From Escherichia sp. MOD1-EC7003 (GTDB lineage Bacteria; Pseudomonadota; Gammaproteobacteria; Enterobacterales; Enterobacteriaceae), in contig NZ_PTRE01000045.1 of the NCBI RefSeq assembly GCF_002965065.1, positions 1-39,933 on the forward strand: 39,933 bases of DNA. Direction: 5' to 3'. The notes below the pieces were generated by a model. That model searched no databases. It was not told the DNA's origin and saw only the letters and a program-made list of their open reading frames with translations. The position numbers were made by a program, and so were the translations under genes. Shown piece by piece: positions 32,608-39,933 of this stretch (within the stretch, counting starts at the first letter, position 1; every line of letters begins with the position of its first letter).

Positions 32608-32626
32608 CGCCCGCATGACGCGGGCG
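32608..32626 (+). other. Hairpin between fucU and fucR
   Basis: CGCCCGC (32608-32614) pairs with GCGGGCG (32620-32626) around ATGAC, 25 bp before the fucR start. It may limit read-through or ribosome loading onto fucR. No T run follows. Confidence 0.5.
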
Positions 32627-32651
32627 GTTATCGAATGATGGGGTGAAAAAT

Positions 32652-33383
32652 ATGAAAGCGGCACGCCAGCAAGCGATAGTCGACCTGCTGCTGAACCATA
32701 CCAGCCTGACCACGGAAGCTCTCTCTGAACAGTTAAAGGTCAGTAAAGAAACCATTCGTCGCGATCTCAATGAATTACAGACGCAGGGTAAAATTCTGCG
32801 CAATCATGGGCGCGCTAAATATATCCACCGTCAAAATCAGGACAGTGGCGATCCCTTTCATATCCGGCTGAAAAGCCATTATGCGCATAAAGCAGATATC
32901 GCCCGCGAGGCGCTCGCGTGGATTGAAGAAGGGATGGTGATAGCCTTAGACGCCAGTTCAACCTGCTGGTATCTGGCACGCCAGTTGCCTGACATCGACA
33001 TCCAGGTCTTCACCAATAGCCATCCGATTTGCCATGAGCTCGGTAAACGCGAACGCATTCAACTGAGCAATTCCGGCGGCACACTTGAGCGCAAATATGG
33101 CTGTTACGTCAATCCCTCGCTGATTTCCCAACTTAAATCGCTGGAAATCGATCTATTTATTTTTTCTTGTGAAGGAATCGATAGCAGCGGCGCACTGTGG
33201 GACTCCAATGCGATCAACGCTGATTACAAATCGATACTATTAAAGCGTGCCGCGCAATCGTTGTTATTGATTGATAAAAGTAAATTTAATCGTTCCGGGG
33301 AAGCCCGCATCGGGCATCTGGATGAGGTAACGCACATTATTTCTGATGAGCGTCAGGTTGCGACTTCTTTAGTAACGGCCTGA
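32652..33383 (+). CDS. fucR: DeoR-family transcriptional activator of the fuc regulon
   Basis: FucR activates the fuc genes in response to L-fuculose 1-phosphate. The 243 residues start at MKAARQQAIVDLLL; a GTG at 32643 would add three residues but has no better ribosome site. The winged helix-turn-helix is at about residues 20-45 (LTTEALSEQLKVSKETIRRDLNELQ). The sugar-binding DeoR C-terminal domain shows IALDASSTCWYLARQL and LLIDKSKF. It is the last gene of fucPIKUR. Confidence 0.97.
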   Translation: MKAARQQAIVDLLLNHTSLTTEALSEQLKVSKETIRRDLNELQTQGKILRNHGRAKYIHRQNQDSGDPFHIRLKSHYAHKADIAREALAWIEEGMVIALDASSTCWYLARQLPDIDIQVFTNSHPICHELGKRERIQLSNSGGTLERKYGCYVNPSLISQLKSLEIDLFIFSCEGIDSSGALWDSNAINADYKSILLKRAAQSLLLIDKSKFNRSGEARIGHLDEVTHIISDERQVATSLVTA

Positions 33384-33396
33384 TTGAAAGAGTAGC

Positions 33397-33420
33397 AGGC
33401 CGGAGACGGCACCCCGGCCT
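33397..33420. terminator. Hairpin between convergent fucR and rlmM
   Basis: AGGCCGG (33397-33403) and CCGGCCT (33414-33420) pair across a 10-nt loop, between the fucR stop codon and the rlmM stop codon. The following TGCCTGTTATCG is weakly T-rich, so it may terminate fuc transcription inefficiently. Confidence 0.55.
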
Positions 33421-33426
33421 TGCCTG

Positions 33427-34527
33427 TTATCGCTCGTCGCGACGCCCCCCCACCGCAGCCCAGATGCGGCGAACGTGCACCGTCACTTCTTCGCGATCGT
33501 GATACAACTGCCGCGCCTGGATCTGAGCATTTATACCATGTTCATCAAGCTGTGCCTGAATATACGCCAGATTGTGTGACACTTCTTCGTAGCGTTTTTT
33601 CATCGGCAGTTTGAGGTTGAAAATGGTTTCACGGCACCAGCCATTAACCAGCCACTGCGCCATCAATGCCGCAACTTTCGCCGGTTTTTCAACCATATCG
33701 CATACCATCCAGGAGATATTGCTGCGTGTCGGACGGAATTTGAAACCATCTTCCCGCAGCCACGTCACCTGTCCGGTATCCATCAGACTTTGCGCCATCG
33801 GGCCGTTGTCAACGGAATAAACCCACATGTTGCGCTTCACCAGTTGGTAGGTCCAGCCGCCTGGGCAAGCGCCCAAATCCACTGCCCACATCCCGTTCGC
33901 CAGGCGTTCATCCCATTCATCTGCCGGAATAAACACATGAAATGCCTCTTCCAGTTTGAGCGTGGAACGACTCGGCGCATCAGCCGGAAACTTCAGACGC
34001 GGAATGCCCATATAGAACGGCGAATTATTGTTGCTGTAAGAGTAACCGGTATAGCAGCAACCTGGTGCAATAAAGAATACATGCACAACCGGACGCTTCG
34101 GCGTTTCATAATTCGCCAGCACTCCGGCATCGCGCAAGGCAGCGCGTAGCGGCACGGTGAATTTACGGCAGAATTTCAGCAACTCTTTGCTTTCGTTGGT
34201 ATCGGCCACTTCAACACGCAGTTCACCGCCCTTCTCGACTACGCCCTGTAACATGCCGACAATAGGGGTAATACGATCTTCTGGCGGCAAATGCTGCAAA
34301 AGCTCTCCCACCACAAACCACTGGCGGGCAAAAATTAATGAACTGAACGACAGCTCACGGATTAACTTATCGCCATCATCAGGTTGATAACATTCATAAA
34401 TGACATAACCCGCATTCTCTTTCACGCGGGCAAAACCGAAAATTTCCCGCTGGCCGGCTTTATCCGTAATTTCTGCGGCGCACTCTTTTTCAAAACCCGG
34501 ACGGCACAACAATACAACCTTATTCAT
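33427..34527 (-). CDS. rlmM: 23S rRNA (cytidine2498-2'-O)-methyltransferase
   Basis: RlmM (formerly YgdE) methylates the 2'-OH of C2498 in 23S rRNA, before subunit assembly. The 366 residues include an N-terminal THUMP domain and a C-terminal Rossmann methyltransferase of the RrmJ type. The SAM-binding motif is [18 protein letters not shown], and the catalytic tetrad region includes [13 protein letters not shown] and [14 protein letters not shown]. It overlaps ygdD by 8 bp on the same strand. Confidence 0.97.
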   Translation of the reverse strand: MNKVVLLCRPGFEKECAAEITDKAGQREIFGFARVKENAGYVIYECYQPDDGDKLIRELSFSSLIFARQWFVVGELLQHLPPEDRITPIVGMLQGVVEKGGELRVEVADTNESKELLKFCRKFTVPLRAALRDAGVLANYETPKRPVVHVFFIAPGCCYTGYSYSNNNSPFYMGIPRLKFPADAPSRSTLKLEEAFHVFIPADEWDERLANGMWAVDLGACPGGWTYQLVKRNMWVYSVDNGPMAQSLMDTGQVTWLREDGFKFRPTRSNISWMVCDMVEKPAKVAALMAQWLVNGWCRETIFNLKLPMKKRYEEVSHNLAYIQAQLDEHGINAQIQARQLYHDREEVTVHVRRIWAAVGGRRDER

Positions 34528-34915
34528 GACTTACGCCCTTGCGCTTTAAACGGATAGCTCCGACTAACATTAACGCCCAGCCCGCGAGGAAGCTCACGCC
34601 GCCAACCGGTGTGACAAACGCCCACAAACGCAGATGAGACAGCGCCAGACAGTAAAGGCTGCCGCTGAACAGCACCGTGCCTAACGCGAGGAAAACGCTA
34701 CTCCAGTAAAACCAGATACTGATGCGACGCTGCATTGCCACAGCCAGACCTAAGATCGCCAGCGTATGGAACGCCTGATATTCAAGACCGGTCTGGATCC
34801 AGCCCATCTCAACGGCCCCCATGGTTTTACTTAACACATGCGCGCCAAAAGCGCCCAGAGCCACAAAAATGAAGCCGCTAATGGCGGCGAAAATCAGCAT
34901 AAAACGGCTGGTCAT
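34520..34915 (-). CDS. ygdD: DUF423 inner-membrane protein YgdD
   Basis: YgdD is a 131-residue integral membrane protein of the UPF0382/DUF423 family, of unknown function. Four hydrophobic helices are visible, with the family stretch [15 protein letters not shown] near the N-terminus and [21 protein letters not shown] next. The C-terminal tail is basic ([10 protein letters not shown]). It sits between gcvA (18 bp upstream) and rlmM (8-bp overlap), so gcvA-ygdD-rlmM is probably one operon. Confidence 0.95.
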   Translation of the reverse strand: MTSRFMLIFAAISGFIFVALGAFGAHVLSKTMGAVEMGWIQTGLEYQAFHTLAILGLAVAMQRRISIWFYWSSVFLALGTVLFSGSLYCLALSHLRLWAFVTPVGGVSFLAGWALMLVGAIRLKRKGVSHE

Positions 34916-34933
34916 GGTCGTACCCTACGTAAA

Positions 34934-35851
34934 TTATTGTTCATAACGAAAGCGGAATTTTTCTTGTTCAGCAGCGGCTTTCGCCAGGATCCATTGGCGA
35001 AAGGCGGCTATTTTACCCAGTTCTGCCTGGCTGTCATGACAAACCAGATAAAAAGCGTTTTTACTGACCAGAACATCATTAAACGGGCAAACTAGACGTC
35101 CAGCCTCAATTTCAGATTGCGCCATCACGTTATTTGCCAGCGCCACCCCCTGCCCGTGGATAGCCGCTTGCAGCACCATGGCGCTATGGCTAAAAATTGG
35201 CCCTTGCTGAACGTTGATATGATTTAACCCCAACTGGCGGGTATATGTCTGCCAGTCACGGCGAGACGCATCATGTAATAATGTATGTTTAGCCAGATCA
35301 TCCGGGGTCTTCAAGGGCTTTTCGCCAGTCAGCAGTAGCGGCGAACACACCGGCAATAAATATTCGGCGTAAAGTTTTTCCACCCGTAGCCCCGGCCAGT
35401 TGCCTCGACCATAAAATATCGCCACGTCAACATCATCTGCCAGCTTATCTTCCTGACGATCAACCGCCTGGATTCGAACGTCAATTCCCGGATAAGCTGA
35501 ATTAAAGCTGGAAAGTCGCGGAACCAACCAATGAATGGCGAAACTGGGGAGTAAACTGACCGTCAACGCCCCCTTGGCGCTACGGGCCTGGAGTTTACGC
35601 GTCGCTTCGGTTAATTGCGAAAATATCTCTTTGATATCGAGAAAATAGCTTTGCCCTTCCTCGGTCAACAGGAGTGAACGATTACGGCGACGGAACAGTT
35701 TTAGCCCCAGAAAATCCTCAAGAGACTTGATTTGATGACTTACTGCGGCCTGGGTCACAAAAAGTTCTTCTGCTGCGCGAGTGAAACTTAAATGGCGTGC
35801 TGCGGCATCAAATACTCGTAAGGCATTTAGCGGTGGTAATCGTTTAGACAT
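34934..35851 (-). CDS. gcvA: LysR-type regulator GcvA
   Basis: GcvA activates the glycine cleavage operon gcvTHP with glycine, represses it with purines through GcvR, and activates gcvB. The 305 residues have the LysR helix-turn-helix at about 20-45 (LSFTRAAEELFVTQAAVSHQIKSLE) and a C-terminal effector domain. The gene is divergent from gcvB; the gap contains two ATTAG motifs (GcvA boxes). Confidence 0.97.
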   Translation of the reverse strand: MSKRLPPLNALRVFDAAARHLSFTRAAEELFVTQAAVSHQIKSLEDFLGLKLFRRRNRSLLLTEEGQSYFLDIKEIFSQLTEATRKLQARSAKGALTVSLLPSFAIHWLVPRLSSFNSAYPGIDVRIQAVDRQEDKLADDVDVAIFYGRGNWPGLRVEKLYAEYLLPVCSPLLLTGEKPLKTPDDLAKHTLLHDASRRDWQTYTRQLGLNHINVQQGPIFSHSAMVLQAAIHGQGVALANNVMAQSEIEAGRLVCPFNDVLVSKNAFYLVCHDSQAELGKIAAFRQWILAKAAAEQEKFRFRYEQ

Positions 35852-35885
35852 GGCTTTTAAACTTTGATGTTAAATGAACTTAACA

Positions 35886-35912
35886 ATTAGATTACAGCGT
35901 GTAACCTATTAG
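35886..35912. promoter_or_regulatory. Paired CTAAT (GcvA) boxes
   Basis: ATTAG occurs at 35886-35890 and 35908-35912 (CTAAT on the minus strand), 22 bp apart, two helical turns, and at about -94 to -68 of gcvB. CTAAT is the described GcvA recognition core. The sites could serve both gcvA autoregulation and gcvB activation. Confidence 0.5.
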
Positions 35913-35944
35913 TTTTTTTAATCTGAGCCATTATAAATTGTCCG

Positions 35945-35973
35945 TTGAGCTTCTACCAGCAAATACCTATAGT
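35945..35973 (+). promoter_or_regulatory. gcvB promoter
   Basis: TTGAGC (35945-35950), a 17-bp spacer and TATAGT (35968-35973) precede the gcvB 5' end at 35980 by six bases. This is a good sigma70 promoter. Confidence 0.8.
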
Positions 35974-35979
35974 GGCGGC

Positions 35980-36184
35980 ACTTCCTGAGCCGGAACGAAA
36001 AGTTTTATCGGAATGCGTGTTCTGGTGAACTTTTGGCTTACGGTTGTGATGTTGTGTTGTTGTGTTTGCAATTGGTCTGCGATTCAGACCATGGTAGCAA
36101 AGCTACCTTTTTTCACTTCCTGTACATTTACCCTGTCTGTCCATAGTGATTAATGTAGCACCGCCTAATTGCGGTGCTTTTTTT
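35980..36184 (+). ncRNA. gcvB: GcvB small regulatory RNA
   Basis: GcvB is a 205-nt Hfq-dependent RNA that represses many amino acid and peptide transporter mRNAs, such as dppA and oppA. It begins ACTTCCTGAGCCGGAACG. The GU-rich seed region R1 (about 36041-36070, GGTTGTGATGTTGTG followed by more TTGTG) that pairs with targets is intact. The terminator arms AGCACCGC (36157-36164) and GCGGTGCT (36171-36178) are followed by seven T residues. Length and ends match K-12. Confidence 0.98.
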
Positions 36185-36200
36185 ATCTTGCGATCGCGAA

Positions 36201-36428
36201 TTACTGAGCCAGTTCGACCATCTCTTTCACGTCGGTACGGTTGATCTGCTGTTTGTTGCCATTAGCGTCTTTATACGAAATCATACCGGTATCGTTATCA
36301 GTCTGTGGTTTGCCGTCAGAGACGATGGTACGTCCGTCATTGGTGTGCATCACATAGTTCGAACCGGAACAGGCGCTCAGGGCAAAAGTCAGCATACAGG
36401 CAGAAATAATTGCGGCAGTCTTTTTCAT
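36201..36428 (-). CDS. ygdI: Small lipoprotein YgdI (DUF903)
   Basis: YgdI is a 75-residue predicted lipoprotein of unknown function. The signal peptide [20 protein letters not shown] ends in the lipobox LSAC, with the lipidated cysteine at residue 20. The mature part contains [20 protein letters not shown], typical of the DUF903 fold shared with YgdR. The start at 36428 follows AAGGAGAAGATG; longer readings from 36467 lack this signal. It faces gcvB, ending 17 bp from its terminator. Confidence 0.95.
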   Translation of the reverse strand: MKKTAAIISACMLTFALSACSGSNYVMHTNDGRTIVSDGKPQTDNDTGMISYKDANGNKQQINRTDVKEMVELAQ

Positions 36429-36619
36429 CATCTTCTCCTTAAAGCGATTAATAAATCTTAATAGCATTGATTAACAGGCTAAAATTAACGCCTAACACTA
36501 TTCAGCATATGTTACTGGCGCGGCTTCGCCAGGATATCCAGATAATTCTGATGGTTAGCACTCTCCTTGTATCAAAGTGAATTTTGCGTCACGATCGGAG
36601 CATCAAGCCGAGGAGTACC

Positions 36620-37825
36620 ATGAACGTTTTTAATCCCGCGCAGTTTCGCGCCCAGTTTCCCGCGCTAAAGGATGCGGGCGTCTATCTCGACAGCGCCGCG
36701 ACCGCGCTTAAACCTGAAGCCGTGGTTGAAGCAACCCGACAGTTTTACAGCCTGAGCGCCGGAAACGTCCATCGCAGCCAGTTTGCCGAAGCCCAACGCC
36801 TGACCGCGCGTTATGAAGCTGCACGGGAAAAAGTGGCGCAATTACTGAATGCACCAGATGACAAAACCATCGTCTGGACGCGTGGCACCACTGAATCCAT
36901 CAACATGGTGGCGCAATGCTATGCCCGTCCGCGTCTGCAACCGGGCGATGAAATTATTGTCAGTGTGGCAGAGCACCACGCCAACCTCGTCCCCTGGCTG
37001 ATGGTCGCCCAACAAACCGGCGCCAAAGTGGTGAAATTGCCGCTTAATGCGCAGCGACTGCCAGATGTCGATTTGTTGCCAGAACTGATTACCCCCCGTA
37101 GTCGGATTCTGGCGTTGGGCCAGATGTCGAACGTCACTGGCGGTTGCCCGAATCTGGCACGAGCGATTACCTTTGCTCATTCAGCCGGGATGGTAGTGAT
37201 GGTTGATGGTGCTCAGGGGGCGGTGCATTTCCCGGTAGATGTTCAGCAATTGGATATTGATTTCTATGCTTTTTCAGGTCACAAACTGTATGGCCCAACA
37301 GGTATCGGCGTGCTGTATGGCAAACCAGAACTGCTGGAAACGATGTCCCCCTGGCTGGGCGGCGGCAAAATGATTCACGAAGTGAGTTTTGACGGCTTCA
37401 CCCCTCAATCCGCGCCGTGGAAACTGGAAGCCGGAACGCCAAATGTGGCGGGTGTCATAGGATTAAGCGCGGCGCTGGAATGGCTGGCAGATTACGATAT
37501 CCACCAGGCTGAAAGCTGGAGCCGTAGCTTAGCAACGCTTGCAGAAGAGGCGCTGGCAAAACGACCAGGTTTTCGTTCATTCCGCTGCCAGGATTCCAGC
37601 TTGCTGGCCTTTGATTTTGCGGGAGTTCATCACAGCGATATGGTGACGCTGTTGGCAGAGTACGGTATTGCCCTGCGCGCCGGGCAGCATTGCGCGCAGC
37701 CGCTACTGGCAGAATTAGGCGTAACCGGCACACTGCGCGCCTCTTTTGCGCCATATAATACAAAGAGTGATGTGGATGCGCTGGTAAACGCCGTTGACCG
37801 CGCGCTGGAATTATTGGTGGATTAA
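36620..37825 (+). CDS. csdA: Cysteine desulfurase/sulfinate desulfinase CsdA
   Basis: CsdA is a pyridoxal phosphate enzyme that removes sulfur from cysteine (also selenocysteine and cysteine sulfinate) and hands it to CsdE. The 401 residues start at [10 protein letters not shown] after AGGAG; an upstream ATG at 36584 has no comparable ribosome site. The PLP lysine is in [12 protein letters not shown], and the persulfide Cys358, checked by codon, is in [10 protein letters not shown]. The stop codon overlaps the csdE start (TAATG). Confidence 0.98.
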   Translation: MNVFNPAQFRAQFPALKDAGVYLDSAATALKPEAVVEATRQFYSLSAGNVHRSQFAEAQRLTARYEAAREKVAQLLNAPDDKTIVWTRGTTESINMVAQCYARPRLQPGDEIIVSVAEHHANLVPWLMVAQQTGAKVVKLPLNAQRLPDVDLLPELITPRSRILALGQMSNVTGGCPNLARAITFAHSAGMVVMVDGAQGAVHFPVDVQQLDIDFYAFSGHKLYGPTGIGVLYGKPELLETMSPWLGGGKMIHEVSFDGFTPQSAPWKLEAGTPNVAGVIGLSAALEWLADYDIHQAESWSRSLATLAEEALAKRPGFRSFRCQDSSLLAFDFAGVHHSDMVTLLAEYGIALRAGQHCAQPLLAELGVTGTLRASFAPYNTKSDVDALVNAVDRALELLVD

Positions 37826-38268
37826 TGACGAACCCGCAATTCGCCGGACACCCGTTCGGCACAACCGTAACCGCAGAGTCGTTACGCAATACCTTCTCAC
37901 CGTTAACACAGTGGGAAGATAAATATCGCCAGTTGATTATGTTGGGGAAACAGCTTCCGGCTTTACCAGACGAATTAAAAGCACAGGCCAAAGAGATTGC
38001 CGGATGCGAAAACCGCGTCTGGCTAGGATATACCGTGGCTGAAAATGGCAAGATGCACTTCTTTGGCGACAGCGAAGGGCGCATTGTGCGCGGCCTGCTG
38101 GCGGTGTTGTTGACTGCTGTTGAGGGGAAAACCGCCGCCGAATTGCAGGCACAGTCGCCGCTGGCATTGTTTGATGTGCTGGGGTTGCGTGCGCAGCTTA
38201 GCGCCTCACGCAGCCAGGGGTTGAATGCGTTAAGCGAGGCGATTATCGCTGCGGCGAAGCAGGTTTAA
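37825..38268 (+). CDS. csdE: Sulfur acceptor protein CsdE
   Basis: CsdE is a 147-residue SufE-like protein that accepts persulfide sulfur from CsdA on Cys61, present here in [11 protein letters not shown] (checked by codon). It acts with CsdA and TcdA in formation of cyclic t6A on tRNA. The gene shares the A of TAATG with csdA, so the two are translationally coupled. It ends 51 bp from the convergent tcdA. Confidence 0.97.
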   Translation: MTNPQFAGHPFGTTVTAESLRNTFSPLTQWEDKYRQLIMLGKQLPALPDELKAQAKEIAGCENRVWLGYTVAENGKMHFFGDSEGRIVRGLLAVLLTAVEGKTAAELQAQSPLALFDVLGLRAQLSASRSQGLNALSEAIIAAAKQV

Positions 38269-38279
38269 GCACCTAACCG

Positions 38280-38312
38280 GGTCGGATAAGACGTTCGCGT
38301 TGCATCCGACCT
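38280..38312. repeat. REP-like palindrome between csdE and tcdA
   Basis: GGTCGGATAAGACG, a TTCG loop and CGTTGCATCCGACC form a REP-type palindrome between the two convergent genes. It may protect both 3' ends. Confidence 0.75.
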
Positions 38313-38318
38313 GATTGT

Positions 38319-39125
38319 TTACCCCTGACGCGCCGCTTTCGCCATCATCTTCTTCAGCGCATGAGAAACCGCAACAAAACCAAAGGTGGCGGTCACCATC
38401 GTCGCCGCGCCAAATCCAGATGCACAATCCATCCGCTTCGGCCCTTCTGCCGTGGCTTTCATAGCACACACCGTACCGTCTGACTGCGGGTACACCAGCG
38501 CTTCGGTAGAGAACACGCAATCCACGCCGAGCTTACCTTTGCTGTTTTTCACTACGCCAAAATCGCTTTTCAGGCGCTCGCGCAACTTTGCCGCCAGCGG
38601 GTCCTGAATCGTTTTCGCCAGATCGGTAACCTGAATCTGCGTCGGATCAATCTGCCCACCAGCGCCACCGGTCGTGACCAGCGGGATTTTATTGCGCCGA
38701 CAATAAGCAATCAGCGCCGCTTTGGGTCGCACGCTATCAATGGCATCAATTACATACGAATAACCGGCACTCATGTATTGCGCTACGTTATCCGGCGTCA
38801 CGAAATCATCCACCACCGTTACACGGCACTCCGGGTTAATCTGGCGAATACGTTCGGCCATGACTTCCGCTTTTGCCAGCCCGACGTTATCGCGCAGCGC
38901 GTGAATTTGCCGATTGGTATTAGTGACGCACACATCATCCATATCGATAAGTGTGATTGCGCCAATCCCCGTGCGCGCCAGCGCTTCTGCCGCCCAGGAA
39001 CCGACGCCACCGATACCGACCACACAAATATGCGCGTCAGCAAACAGTTGCAACGCTTTTTCACCATACAGACGCGCGGTGCCACCAAAACGCTGACGCC
39101 AGGCATCACTAATTACAACAGACAT
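38319..39125 (-). CDS. tcdA: tRNA threonylcarbamoyladenosine dehydratase
   Basis: TcdA (CsdL) uses ATP to dehydrate t6A37 into the cyclic form ct6A in ANN-decoding tRNAs. The 268 residues have the ThiF/MoeB E1-like fold: the nucleotide loop GIGGVGSWAAEALARTGIG, DMDDVCVTNTNRQ, and DAIDSVRPKAALI. A conserved cysteine lies in FSTEALVYPQ's neighbourhood (GVDCVFSTEA). It is convergent with csdAE, whose products act with it. The array of repeats begins 24 bp upstream of its start. Confidence 0.97.
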   Translation of the reverse strand: MSVVISDAWRQRFGGTARLYGEKALQLFADAHICVVGIGGVGSWAAEALARTGIGAITLIDMDDVCVTNTNRQIHALRDNVGLAKAEVMAERIRQINPECRVTVVDDFVTPDNVAQYMSAGYSYVIDAIDSVRPKAALIAYCRRNKIPLVTTGGAGGQIDPTQIQVTDLAKTIQDPLAAKLRERLKSDFGVVKNSKGKLGVDCVFSTEALVYPQSDGTVCAMKATAEGPKRMDCASGFGAATMVTATFGFVAVSHALKKMMAKAARQG

Positions 39126-39148
39126 AGCACCTCAGAATTAAAAAGGGC

Positions 39149-39933
39149 GAGGCTATCCCTCACCCTGAACGCGTAAATGCCTGATGCACTACGCTTATCA
39201 GGCCTACATAACCTCTGCAATCTATTGAATTTGCATGGTTTGTAGGCCGGATAAGGCACTCAAGCCGCATCCGGCATGAACAACGCGCATTTAGTCAATA
39301 ATCAGGATGTGAGATTATCCCTCACCCTAAACGCGTAAATGCCTGATGCACTACGCCTATCAGGCCTACATAACCTCTGCAATCTATTGAATTTGCATGG
39401 TTTGTAGGCCGGATAAGGCACTCAAGCCGCATCCGGCATGAACAACGCGCACTTAGTCAATAATCAGGATATGAGGTTATCCCTCACCCTAAACGCGTAA
39501 ATGCCTGATGCATTACGCTTATCAGGCCTACATAACCTCTGCAATCTATTGAATTTGCATGGTTTGTAGGCCGGATAAGGCGCTCACGCCGCATCCGGCA
39601 TGAACAACGCGCATTTAGTCAATAATCAGGATGTGAGGTTATCCCTCACCCTAAACGCGTAAATGCCTGATGCATTACGCTTATCAGGCCTACATAACTT
39701 CTGCAATATATTGAATTTGCATGGTTTGTAGGCCGGATAAAGCACTCAAGCCGCATCCGGCATGAACAACGCGCACTTAGTCAATAATCAGGATGTGAGG
39801 TTATCCCTCACCCTAAACGCGTAAATGCCTGATGCACTACGCTTATCAGGCCTACATAACTTCTGCAATATATTGAATTTGCATGGTTTGTAGGCCGGAT
39901 AAGGCGCTCACGCCGCATCCGGCATGAACAACG
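39149..39933. repeat. 162-bp tandem BIME-type repeats upstream of tcdA
   Basis: GCCTGATGCA occurs at 39179, 39341, 39503, 39665 and 39827, an exact 162-bp period; the fifth copy is cut by the window end. Each unit holds the palindrome GCCTGATGCACTACG/CTTATCAGGC, an AT-rich spacer with CAATCTATTGAATTTGC, a REP (GTAGGCCGGATAAGGC / GCCGCATCCGGC), and a small stem GTGAGG-TTATC-CCTCAC in later copies. The unit is homologous, in reverse orientation, to the array at 1-488. Confidence 0.95.

Noticed and set aside
39149-39933. CRISPR-like array
   Set aside because: The 162-bp units are near-identical along their whole length; there are no short repeats separated by unique spacers and no cas genes.

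Overview
The window is chromosomal backbone of Escherichia coli or a very close relative such as Shigella. It is the segment around 62-63 min on the K-12 map. Gene order, protein lengths and start sites match the K-12 arrangement eno-pyrG-mazG-relA-rlmD-barA-gudDXP-yqcA-truC-yqcC-csrB-syd-queF-ppnN-sdaCB-xni-fucOAPIKUR-rlmM-ygdD-gcvA-gcvB-ygdI-csdAE-tcdA. I saw no phage, insertion sequence, tRNA, CRISPR array or genomic island, and every recognised gene looks intact.

Layout. (1) 1-539: tandem REP/BIME-type repeats and the eno terminator. (2) 540-8260, minus strand: eno, pyrG, mazG, relA and rlmD (glycolysis, CTP synthesis, stringent response, rRNA methylation). The toxin-antitoxin pair mazEF, which K-12 carries between relA and mazG, is absent; only 95 bp with one strong hairpin lie there. 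(3) 8317-11073, plus: barA. (4) 11304-15359, minus: the glucarate operon gudP-gudX-gudD. (5) 15360-15794: a gene-poor gap holding a long hairpin and a possible unannotated 42-residue ORF. (6) 15795-18542, minus: yqcA, truC, yqcC, the sRNA csrB and syd. (7) 18610-25061, plus: queF, ppnN, sdaC-sdaB, xni. (8) 25151-33383: the fucose regulon, fucA-fucO leftward and fucP-I-K-U-R rightward, from a shared 544-bp control region. (9) 33427-36428: rlmM, ygdD and gcvA leftward, the sRNA gcvB rightward, ygdI leftward. (10) 36620-39125: csdA-csdE rightward and tcdA leftward. (11) 39149 to the end: a second tandem repeat array.

Several genes here work together. BarA is the sensor kinase that, through UvrY (not in the window), drives csrB, and a near-perfect UvrY-type palindrome lies upstream of csrB. 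RelA makes (p)ppGpp, which is known to bind PpnN. SdaC imports serine and SdaB deaminates it. The fuc genes import and degrade L-fucose to dihydroxyacetone phosphate and lactaldehyde, and FucO reduces the lactaldehyde anaerobically. CsdA and CsdE pass sulfur and act with TcdA on the t6A37 base of tRNA. GcvA activates the divergent gcvB.

I did not find a clear novel system. The best leads are the mazEF-less relA-mazG junction, the shared composite repeat that forms arrays at both ends of the window and a single copy next to barA, the small ORF and hairpin between gudP and yqcA, and an array of related half-sites in the fuc control region that could be the FucR operator. Gene identities rest on my recognition of the protein sequences; no database search was run.
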